DNA of 6,134 nucleotides from Deltaproteobacteria bacterium. Lineage in GTDB: Bacteria > Desulfobacterota > SM23-61. Under the pieces are notes generated by a model, which was given only the letters and a program-made list of their open reading frames with translations, did not search any database and was not told the DNA's origin. The position numbers and the translations under genes are program-made. Below, piece after piece: positions 1-5,854 of the stretch. Each line of letters begins with the position of its first letter. The stretch's first letter is position 1. Location: NCBI GenBank assembly GCA_029857975.1, contig JAOUFX010000207.1:1-6134 (forward strand), given 5' to 3'.

Positions 1-1
1 A

Positions 2-1489
2 ACCTACATCAAGACCGGGATCAAGAGAGATGGAACCATTGTTGCCCAGCAGATGAAGGTCATCGTGGACAACGGCGCTTCCTATGCTGCGGTCCAGGAC
101 GGCCGGATGGCCGCCTCGGGAGCCGTTTGCGTATACCGCAACCCCAATTTCTTTATGGATTCCTATGGCGTGAACACGAACACCCCCTGGGCCGGCGCCT
201 ACCGGGGCCTGGGAACCCCGCAGGTCGTCTGGGCCATTGAATGCCAGTTGGATATGCTGGCCGAAAAGCTTGAAATGGACCCTGTGGAACTGCGCCGCAA
301 GAATGTTTTACACAAGGGCGAGAAGAATGCCTACGGGGAGGAAATCGCCAGCATCGGGGTCATGCAGTGCCTCGAAAAGGTCGCCCAGGAGATCCAGCTT
401 CACCAACCTTCAACACAAGAGCCAGGGCCATGGCGGAGAGGAAAAGGGGTGGCCATGGGCGGCAAGCAAAACACCCCTCGGGGGCGATCCGAAGCGGAAG
501 TTTTGGTCCATGAGGACGGGACGATTGAAGTACTTTACAGCGCCGACGAGCAGGGAATGGGATCCGAGACGGTGATGGCCCAGATCGCGGCCGAAGAGTT
601 TCGGGTTCCCATCTGCCAGGTGAGGGTCAAGCGCGGCGATACCGCCGTTACCCCTTATGATACTTTTTCGGCCTCCAGTTTTACGACCTATAACACGGGC
701 AATGCCTTGCGCCTGGCGTGCCGGGATGCCCTCCGGCAGATCCTCCAGGCCGCCTCGCAAAAACTGGAAGCCTCCCTGGATGACCTTACGCTGGAGAATG
801 GGAAAATCATGGTGCAGGGATCACCGGGGATGGATCTGAACAAATTATTCGAACCTTTTTCCATGTTTACTCTCCAGGGAGGACCCGCGCTGAAAAAGGG
901 GACCCCGGTGCGGGGTTGGGGTGTCTTCGCCCCTTCTCCGGCGGTTCCCTGGGATCCCGAGACCGGCTTGACCCCCAGGATGTGGAACTGGTATCAGTAT
1001 AATGCCTGCGGCGTCGAGGTCGCCGTCAACACCGAAACGGGAGAGATCAAGATTCTTCGAGGGGTCCTCACTGCGGATATGGGTTTTCCCATCAACCCGA
1101 AAATGTGCGAGGGGCAGATGGAGGGAGGGTTCGGCATGGCCATCGGAGCCTCTGTGCTGGAAGAGTACATTTTCAGGGATGGCCTCATGATCAACAGCAG
1201 CTTCGGAAATTATCGCATTCCCACCTTTCGGGAGATGCCGCCCCGGGCTCAATTCAAATCCTTTTTTGCCCCCGACCCCCTTCCCGACGGCCCCTGGGGA
1301 TCGAAGGGTATCGGGGAAGCGACCATGGTCACCGTCGCCCCGGCTATCGCCAACGCGGTTTACGATGCCGTGGGCGTCCGCCTGCGGGACCTGCCCATGA
1401 ATCCCGAGCGGGTCCTGCAGCACCTCCAAATGGCCAAGGCCCCTGCCTCTGCCTCTGGCCATCCCCCAAGACGAAGAGGGGGGAAGTGA
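2..1489 (+). CDS. Xanthine dehydrogenase-family molybdopterin-binding catalytic (large) subunit, 5'-truncated by window edge
   Basis: This is the catalytic subunit of a molybdenum hydroxylase; it binds the molybdopterin-cytosine-dinucleotide-type cofactor and the organic substrate. The frame is open from base 2, giving 495 visible residues. Family members are about 750-780 residues, so roughly the first third lies upstream, and the ATG at 53 is internal. Seen in order: the active-site loop AYRGLGTPQ (197-223), a GMGSETVMAQIAAEEF segment (cofactor-binding region, near 557-604), the segment TADMGFPINPKMCEGQMEGG (near 1070-1131), and the GSKGIGE motif whose last residue (codon 1316-1318) is the expected catalytic glutamate. 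AYRG..PQ is the xanthine/aldehyde dehydrogenase style, not the AYXCSFR loop of form I CO dehydrogenase. The C-terminus ends in a short Ala/Ser- then Arg/Gly-rich tail overlapping the next gene's ribosome binding site. The small and FAD subunits follow directly. The family is secure; the substrate (purine, nicotinate-like, aromatic acyl-CoA or aldehyde) is not determinable. Confidence 0.93.
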   Translation, partial: TYIKTGIKRDGTIVAQQMKVIVDNGASYAAVQDGRMAASGAVCVYRNPNFFMDSYGVNTNTPWAGAYRGLGTPQVVWAIECQLDMLAEKLEMDPVELRRKNVLHKGEKNAYGEEIASIGVMQCLEKVAQEIQLHQPSTQEPGPWRRGKGVAMGGKQNTPRGRSEAEVLVHEDGTIEVLYSADEQGMGSETVMAQIAAEEFRVPICQVRVKRGDTAVTPYDTFSASSFTTYNTGNALRLACRDALRQILQAASQKLEASLDDLTLENGKIMVQGSPGMDLNKLFEPFSMFTLQGGPALKKGTPVRGWGVFAPSPAVPWDPETGLTPRMWNWYQYNACGVEVAVNTETGEIKILRGVLTADMGFPINPKMCEGQMEGGFGMAIGASVLEEYIFRDGLMINSSFGNYRIPTFREMPPRAQFKSFFAPDPLPDGPWGSKGIGEATMVTVAPAIANAVYDAVGVRLRDLPMNPERVLQHLQMAKAPASASGHPPRRRGGK

Positions 1490-1491
1490 AC

Positions 1492-1965
1492 ATGAAACAG
1501 AAAATCGAACTTGAGGTGAACGGGAAAACTCAGGAAGTCTTCGTGGAACCCTGGAAGACCTTGCTGGAAGTCCTGCGGGAAGACCTCGGCCTCACCGGGG
1601 TCAAGATGGGCTGTGGCGATGGGAACTGTGGGGGCTGTACGGTGATCGTGGATGGCCAAGCGATAAAGAGCTGCCTGATGTTAGCCCTGCAAGCCAGGGG
1701 GAAACAAATTTTAACCATCGAAGGCTTGGGGAGTGCGGAAAACCTGCACCCTCTCCAACAAGCTTTCATCGATCATTTTGCCGTGCAGTGCGGCTACTGC
1801 ACGCCAGGCATGATTATGGCCGCCAAAGCTCTGCTGGATGAAAAACCCGAGGCCACCGAAGAAGACATCCGAGAAAATCTGCACGGCAATATTTGTCGGT
1901 GCACAGGCTATGTAAAGATCGTGGAAGCCGTCGAGGCGGCCAGGGATCGGATGAAGAAGAGGTAG
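1492..1965 (+). CDS. [2Fe-2S] iron-sulfur (small) subunit of xanthine dehydrogenase-family enzyme
   Basis: This 157-residue protein carries the two [2Fe-2S] clusters that move electrons from the molybdenum centre to FAD; the length is typical for CoxS/XdhC-like small subunits. The N-terminal plant-ferredoxin-type domain has Cys41, Cys46, Cys49 and Cys61 (CGDGNCGGC followed by KSC). The C-terminal helical domain has Cys100, Cys103, Cys135 and Cys137 (QCGYCTPGM and ICRCTGY). All eight ligands are therefore present. The ATG at 1492 is chosen because it follows a purine-rich Shine-Dalgarno stretch (GAGGGGGGAAG, 1476-1486) and starts the usual MKxKIxLxVNG strand; an open frame running further upstream is only a shadow of the large subunit. 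It lies 2 bases after the large-subunit stop and 9 bases before the FAD subunit, so translation is probably coupled. The fold and role are near certain. Confidence 0.97.
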   Translation: MKQKIELEVNGKTQEVFVEPWKTLLEVLREDLGLTGVKMGCGDGNCGGCTVIVDGQAIKSCLMLALQARGKQILTIEGLGSAENLHPLQQAFIDHFAVQCGYCTPGMIMAAKALLDEKPEATEEDIRENLHGNICRCTGYVKIVEAVEAARDRMKKR

Positions 1966-1974
1966 AAGGGACAT

Positions 1975-2859
1975 ATGAAGTTTGAATACTGGGAGCCCGA
2001 TTCTATTCCAGCGGCCGTTGCCCTGCTGGAGCGCTACCGGGAGAGAGCCAAAATCCTTGCGGGGGGAACAGACCTCGTTGTCCAAATGCGGCAGGGGATT
2101 ATGCGACCTGATGGCGTGATTCACATTGGCCGGATTCCGGAGCTCAAGGGAATCTTGCCGAAGGTCGAAGGGGGAATACGGATCGGGACCTTGACTACAA
2201 TGCGGGAGATAGAAAAATCGGAGATCTTACAATCCGGCTTCGATATTCTCTGCCAAGGAGCAGCCCAGGTCTCTTGCCCTCAGATCCGGAATGTTGCTAC
2301 TTTAGGAGGGAATACCTGTAATGGAGTCCCCTCTGCGGATACCGTTCCAACCCTGATGGCCCTGGGTGCAGAAGCGATCCTTATGGGCCCTGCCGGCGAA
2401 AGAAGCGTCCCCCTGGAAAAATTTCACAACGGGCCAGGCCGTACGATCCTGAAGGGGGATGAAATGCTCTTAAGGTTTGAAATCCCTGCACCGCCGCCTT
2501 TTACGGGAGGTTGTTACCTCAAGTATACACCCCGCGGAACTTTTGAACTGGCCATTGTGGGCGTGGCCGCGCTCATTACTTTGAACCCGCGCGACGGACT
2601 TTGCGAAAATGCGCGGTTAATTTTAGGAGCCTGCGGCCCCACCCCGCTCAGGGTGAAAAATGCCGAATCGATTCTTTTAGGAAAGCGGAGGGATAAATCT
2701 CTTTTCGCCAGGGCGGCCGAAATAGCGGCTGGCGAAGCTAAGCCCAACCCCGGCGTTTCCGTCCGTGCTTCCGCACCTTATCGGAGAGAGATGGTCAGGG
2801 TATGGAGTCGGTATGCCCTCGAAAAGGCATGGCAAAAGGCAGAAGCTGGCCTTGTTTAA
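1975..2859 (+). CDS. FAD-binding (medium) subunit of xanthine dehydrogenase-family enzyme
   Basis: This 294-residue flavoprotein is the CoxM/XdhB-like subunit that accepts electrons from the 2Fe-2S subunit and passes them to an external acceptor (NAD+, ferredoxin or a quinone-linked carrier; not decidable here). The FAD-binding PCMH-type domain shows the first FAD loop, ILAGGTDL (residues 27-34), and the second, TLGGNTCNGVPSADTVP (109-125). The C-terminal CO_deh_flav_C-like domain runs from about 180 to 285 and ends in the family pattern ASAPYRREMVRVWSRYAL. The length matches ordinary medium subunits. There is no cysteine-rich insert after the second FAD loop such as the beta subunit of 4-hydroxybenzoyl-CoA reductase uses for its extra [4Fe-4S] cluster, which argues against that enzyme. 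The start ATG follows AGAAGG (1964-1969). It is the last gene of the visible operon; a weak hairpin/T-run follows at 2912-2934. Confidence 0.95.
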   Translation: MKFEYWEPDSIPAAVALLERYRERAKILAGGTDLVVQMRQGIMRPDGVIHIGRIPELKGILPKVEGGIRIGTLTTMREIEKSEILQSGFDILCQGAAQVSCPQIRNVATLGGNTCNGVPSADTVPTLMALGAEAILMGPAGERSVPLEKFHNGPGRTILKGDEMLLRFEIPAPPPFTGGCYLKYTPRGTFELAIVGVAALITLNPRDGLCENARLILGACGPTPLRVKNAESILLGKRRDKSLFARAAEIAAGEAKPNPGVSVRASAPYRREMVRVWSRYALEKAWQKAEAGLV

Positions 2860-2911
2860 GCAGATAATTTGAAGTAAACAAAGCAGGGAATGCCTGATCA
2901 TATATCCTGGC

Positions 2912-2934
2912 GGGAAGATTTCCCCAACTTTTTT
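2912..2934 (+). terminator. Possible weak rho-independent terminator after the hydroxylase operon
   Basis: GGGAA (2912-2916) and TTCCC (2920-2924) form a 5-bp stem with a 3-base loop. It is followed after four bases by six T residues (2929-2934). The position, 53 bases past the FAD-subunit stop, suits an operon end. The stem is short and the spacer before the T-run is not ideal, so termination may be leaky or may rely on the large palindromes just downstream. Confidence 0.35.
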
Positions 2935-2945
2935 AAATTTTCCGA

Positions 2946-3103
2946 TCATCTCCAAATTAGTTGAGGGCTAAAGAGCTGGCGTATTGAAAATGGGCAGTGA
3001 TTTCGGGGTCCCGGAAGGAAAGCCATATTACTTGCAATCTGTCTTTCCTTCGGGGCCCTTGGCAGGCTTTCATTAAAAATTTGATCGACTCATTTGGAGA
3101 TGA
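2946..3103. repeat. Palindromic element 1 (about 158 bp, 19-nt inverted ends, MITE-like)
   Basis: Bases 2946-2964 and 3085-3103 are inverted copies matching at 17 of 19 positions, with the outer 12 (TCATCTCCAAAT and its complement) perfect. Inside, a second inverted pair, GAAGGAAAG (3014-3022) and CTTTCCTTC (3043-3051), has a 20-base loop and is extended outward by CCC/GGG (3010-3012/3053-3055). The nesting is roughly concentric: the centre of the ends is about 3024 and that of the inner stem about 3032. The DNA or RNA could therefore fold into one long interrupted hairpin. There is no transposase, and no target-site duplication is obvious. It could be a non-autonomous mobile element or a structured repeat. 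The inverted ends are read directly from the sequence; the mobile-element label is inference. Confidence 0.6.
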
Positions 3104-3106
3104 ACC

Positions 3107-3271
3107 AAATTTGATGATTTCGTAAAAAGCCAAAATTGCGATGGCAAAGTAAAAAGCTCCAGATGCAAGGCGCGCAAAACCTGAGGAGTGAGGCGTACTT
3201 ACAAGGTACGCTGCAACGACGAAGGTGAAGCGCAACGCCGCAGATGGATTTTTTACGAAGCCATCAAATTT
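3107..3271. repeat. Palindromic element 2 (about 165 bp, 22-nt inverted ends, MITE/REP-like)
   Basis: Bases 3107-3128 and 3250-3271 are inverted copies matching at 20 of 22. Both arms read AAATTTGATG, two variable bases, then TTCGTAAAAA. The apex carries a perfect 6-bp stem, GCGTAC (3193-3198) and GTACGC (3206-3211), with a 7-base loop. GTAAAAAGC occurs twice in the left arm (3122-3130 and 3149-3157), suggesting an internal duplication that makes the two arms unequal. The sequence resembles, from memory, a dispersed intergenic repeat of Desulfobacterota genomes whose ends read TTTTTACGA...CATCAA; this was not checked. It abuts the icd leader: only 19 bases separate its right end from the icd start codon. 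Confidence 0.7.
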
Positions 3272-3275
3272 TCAT

Positions 3276-3282
3276 AAAGGAG
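3276..3282 (+). promoter_or_regulatory. Ribosome binding site that fixes the icd start
   Basis: AAAGGAG lies 8 bases before the ATG at 3291. It is the only good Shine-Dalgarno site in the leader and sits just outside the right end of the second palindromic element. It decides for the 3291 start over the in-frame ATG at 3225, which lies inside the repeat. Confidence 0.85.
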
Positions 3283-3290
3283 ATCGTGGA

Positions 3291-4508
3291 ATGTCAGCTG
3301 TCCCCGGAATCATTCAGGTTGGTCCTGACAACCGACTGATCGTGCCCGATGGCGTAACCGTTCCTTTCATCGAAGGAGATGGCGTTGGACCCGACATCTG
3401 GAAAGCTGCGGTGGAAGTGTTCAACGCGGCGGTGGCGAAGGCCTACCGTGGAAAGCGAACGATCCATTGGACCGAAGTATTCGCCGGGGAAAAAGGGTAT
3501 GCCCAAACCGGGCAGTGGCTCCCGGAAGAAACTCTGGAGAGTTTTAAAAAATATCGTATAGGGATCAAGGGTCCCCTGGGAACACCGGTTGGCGGCGGCA
3601 TTCGCAGCCTCAACGTGGCCATCCGCCAGCAACTCGATCTTTATGCCTGTATTCGGCCGGTTAAATACATACCGGGGGTTCCCAGCCCTCTTAAGGAGCC
3701 GGAAAAGGTCGATATGATCGTCTTCCGGGAAAACGTGGAAGACCTCTACGCCGGCATCGAGTGGCCGTCAGGGACCCCCGAGGCGGTCAAGGTGATCGAG
3801 TTCCTGGCCAAGGAGCTGGGCCAGAAAATCCGACCCGACTCGGCCATCGGCATCAAGCCCATGAGCCCCTTCAACTCCAAGCGCCTCATCCGGAAGGCCA
3901 TTCGCTGGGCACTTGAATATCACTGCCCGAGCGTGACCCTGGTTCACAAGGGAAACATCCTGAAATTCACGGAAGGCGCATTTCGGGACTGGGGTTATGA
4001 ACTCGCCGGAGACGAGTTTGCCGGCCAAACCATTGCCGAAGCGAATCTTCCGCCGGACGGCAATGCCGGAGGCAAGGTGGTGATCAAAGATCGCATCACC
4101 GATGCCATGTTTCAGCAAATCCTGCTGCGGCCCGATGAATACAGCGTTCTCGCCATGCCGAATCTCAACGGGGACTATATGTCCGATGCCCTGGCCGCTG
4201 AAATTGGCGGGCTGGGAATGGCCCCGGGGGCCAACGTCGGCGATGGTTTAGCGGTCTTCGAAGCGACCCACGGTTCAGCTCCGAAATACGCCGGCCAGGA
4301 TGTGATCAATCCCGGATCGGTGATCCTTTCCGGCGTTTTGATGTTTGACTACCTGGACTGGAGGGAGGCCTCCGCATTGATTCGGACCGGTATCCAGAGA
4401 ACCATTCAGGCCAAGATCGTGACTTATGATTTAGCGCGCCAGCTCAAAGGAGCGACCCGGGTCAGATGCAGTGAATTCGGCCGGGCCATCATCGAAAACA
4501 TGGAATGA
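3291..4508 (+). CDS. icd: NADP-dependent isocitrate dehydrogenase
   Basis: This 405-residue TCA-cycle enzyme oxidises isocitrate to 2-oxoglutarate and CO2 with NADP+. It aligns by eye with E. coli Icd (416 aa) over its whole length. Visible are [13 protein letters not shown] with the substrate-binding serine (Ser106, equivalent to Ser113, the AceK phosphorylation site), [11 protein letters not shown] with Tyr153 (equivalent to Tyr160), [15 protein letters not shown] with Lys220 (equivalent to Lys230), and the metal-binding aspartates in KDRITD and NGDYMSD. NADP preference is indicated by Lys332-Tyr333 in APKYAGQD and by Tyr379 and Arg383 (equivalent to Tyr391/Arg395); the residue at E. coli Val351 is Ile339. 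The start at 3291 follows a strong ribosome binding site; an in-frame extension to 3225 would only add 22 repeat-encoded residues. The gene is probably monocistronic, with the opposite-strand MFS gene converging 52 bases downstream. Whether it is phosphorylated cannot be told without finding aceK elsewhere. Confidence 0.97.
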   Translation: MSAVPGIIQVGPDNRLIVPDGVTVPFIEGDGVGPDIWKAAVEVFNAAVAKAYRGKRTIHWTEVFAGEKGYAQTGQWLPEETLESFKKYRIGIKGPLGTPVGGGIRSLNVAIRQQLDLYACIRPVKYIPGVPSPLKEPEKVDMIVFRENVEDLYAGIEWPSGTPEAVKVIEFLAKELGQKIRPDSAIGIKPMSPFNSKRLIRKAIRWALEYHCPSVTLVHKGNILKFTEGAFRDWGYELAGDEFAGQTIAEANLPPDGNAGGKVVIKDRITDAMFQQILLRPDEYSVLAMPNLNGDYMSDALAAEIGGLGMAPGANVGDGLAVFEATHGSAPKYAGQDVINPGSVILSGVLMFDYLDWREASALIRTGIQRTIQAKIVTYDLARQLKGATRVRCSEFGRAIIENME

Positions 4509-4560
4509 ACGCAGGAGACTAAGGAGGGGGGCAAGCGGGTTCCGGCAACGATAAAAATTT

Positions 4561-5829
4561 TTACCAACCGGTATCTTTTTTTGGTTTTTCCAGATAAGAA
4601 GAAGAAATAGCTCCCAACAAGGAAACACCGCTGGCCAAAAGAAAGGGCACGGCGAAAGAATGAGTTGCATCGGCAAGGTAGCCTCCCAAGGCTGGACCCA
4701 AGGCTTGGCCGATGCCGAAGAAAAGGGTGATAAAGCCCAAGCCGGCCGGGGCGAGTCTTGGTCCTACATAATCTCCAGCTGCCGCAGCCATAATCGTGGG
4801 TATACTCCAGGCGGTGAGACCAAAGATCACTGCCGAAAAATAGAAACCGATCGATGATTTTATCAAGGCCAGAACGGCATAGGCTACCGCCAGGGTAAGA
4901 TAAGCAAGGGCCAAGCCATATTTTCGGCCAAGGAGATCGGAAATTCCGCCCCAGATTAACCCGCAGAAAATGCTCAATCCTCCCAGTAAAGCCCAAAGCG
5001 CCCCAGCCTGAGCCTGGCTCAGTCCCATCTCTTTAATCAGGAAGGCGGCAAAGAAGGTCATATAAATGATGTAAGAGAATCCATACATAAAATAAACGAG
5101 CCCAAGATACCAAACCTCCCTGACCCGATAGACCAACCCCCAATGCAAAGCTTTCGCTTTCCCCGCTTCGGCCACAGGCTTGAAGGGAGTATCTCCTTCC
5201 CCGCACCCTATGGGAGAAAGATCTTTTTCATCAGGCTGACTTCGGATAAAGGTATACACAATACCGGAGATAAGAAGCACGGCACCCCCTAAATAGTACC
5301 AGCAGAACCTCCAGCCTTCAGCCCCATAGGACTTCAGAATGTAAGGTACGATGAAACCCGCAATCAGCGTGCCCGCTCCGATACCGGCAGAAACGATTCC
5401 GGTTGCCAACCCCCTTCTTTTCATGGCAAACCAGGCTGAACCCAGGGCCATGGCCGGCACATACGCAGCCCCATTGCCGAAACCGGTCAGGAGCCGCATC
5501 ACAAAGGCAAAACCGAAACTTTGGGCCAGACCGGTAATGATCATCGTTACACCCATAAGAATGAGGGCCAGGGTGATAACGATTCTGGTACCGAATTTCG
5601 CAGCCAGAAATCCCCCGATGATGGCCAAGGTGAGATATCCAATGAAATTGCCCGTCCCCAAAAGCCCCAGCTGGGCGTAGTTGAAATGGAGGCCGTCCTT
5701 CATGGAAGGAAGGATTAAGGTATAAGCCATCCGTCCGAATCCGTGGGCACCGATGGCCGTCAGCATACCCATGGCCATAACGATCCAACCGTAATGAATC
5801 CCAGGGCCTTTTCCAGCATTTTTTCTCAT
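4561..5829 (-). CDS. MFS transporter, 12 transmembrane helices, possibly YbfB/YjiJ-like
   Basis: This 422-residue inner-membrane protein of the major facilitator superfamily has two six-helix halves, about residues 13-195 and 232-412, joined by a charged hydrophilic loop (about 197-228). Motif A-like loops are seen in both halves: GGFLAAKFGTR (72-82) between helices 2 and 3, and GGISDLLGRK (294-303). The N-terminal stretch GFGRMAYTLILPSM followed by a helix containing GTGNFIGYL looks like the YbfB/YjiJ (MFS_4) branch, while the HYGWIV opening is also common in monocarboxylate-type MFS proteins, so the subfamily is tentative. AGGAAA (5843-5838) sits 8 bases upstream of the ATG. It lies 25 bases downstream of the amidohydrolase gene on the same strand, so the two are probably co-transcribed and the cargo may be the substrate or product of that enzyme. 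The cargo is unknown. It converges with icd. Confidence 0.93.
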   Translation of the reverse strand: MRKNAGKGPGIHYGWIVMAMGMLTAIGAHGFGRMAYTLILPSMKDGLHFNYAQLGLLGTGNFIGYLTLAIIGGFLAAKFGTRIVITLALILMGVTMIITGLAQSFGFAFVMRLLTGFGNGAAYVPAMALGSAWFAMKRRGLATGIVSAGIGAGTLIAGFIVPYILKSYGAEGWRFCWYYLGGAVLLISGIVYTFIRSQPDEKDLSPIGCGEGDTPFKPVAEAGKAKALHWGLVYRVREVWYLGLVYFMYGFSYIIYMTFFAAFLIKEMGLSQAQAGALWALLGGLSIFCGLIWGGISDLLGRKYGLALAYLTLAVAYAVLALIKSSIGFYFSAVIFGLTAWSIPTIMAAAAGDYVGPRLAPAGLGFITLFFGIGQALGPALGGYLADATHSFAVPFLLASGVSLLGAISSSYLEKPKKDTGW

Positions 5830-5854
5830 GGTGACGGTTTCCTAATTCTCCGCA

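Larger units (their letters stand above)
2860..3290. other. Gene-poor intergenic region holding two palindromic repeats
   Basis: This 431-base gap separates the hydroxylase operon from icd. It contains a possible terminator (2912-2934), a first palindromic element (2946-3103), a second one (3107-3271) and the icd ribosome binding site. The only long open frame (minus strand, 3235-2957, 92 codons) runs through both repeats, has no Shine-Dalgarno support and no protein family that I recognise, so it is not called as a gene. I looked for a sigma70-type promoter for icd and found no pair of -35/-10 boxes that I would defend. Confidence 0.75.

Noticed and set aside
410..1462. Long minus-strand open frames opposite the large subunit
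   Set aside because: They are shadows of a GC-rich coding region with clear family motifs on the plus strand.
1105..1491. Open frame upstream of the small subunit in the same frame (ATG at 1105)
   Set aside because: It overlaps the large-subunit gene in another frame; homology and a ribosome binding site place the small-subunit start at 1492.
2895..2906. A/T-rich TGATCATATATC as a promoter -10 or operator
   Set aside because: There is no -35 box at proper spacing, and the only palindrome is the 6-base TGATCA; not enough to support a call.
2957..3235. Minus-strand open frame of 92 codons across the intergenic region
   Set aside because: It runs through both palindromic elements, lacks a ribosome binding site, and its content is explained by the repeats.
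2935..3273. AAATTTTC at 2935-2942 and 3266-3273 as a target-site duplication around the whole repeat block
   Set aside because: The right copy overlaps the inverted end of the second element, and the motif is short and A/T-rich, so chance is the simpler explanation.
4563..4589. Possible terminator for icd: ACCAA/TTGGT stem followed by a T-run on the plus strand
   Set aside because: The 5-bp A/T-rich stem has a 13-base loop and consists of the lysine-rich C-terminal codons of the opposing transporter gene; too weak to call.
5351..5718. Plus-strand open frames opposite the transporter gene
   Set aside because: They are antisense shadows; the minus-strand frame has full MFS topology and a ribosome binding site.
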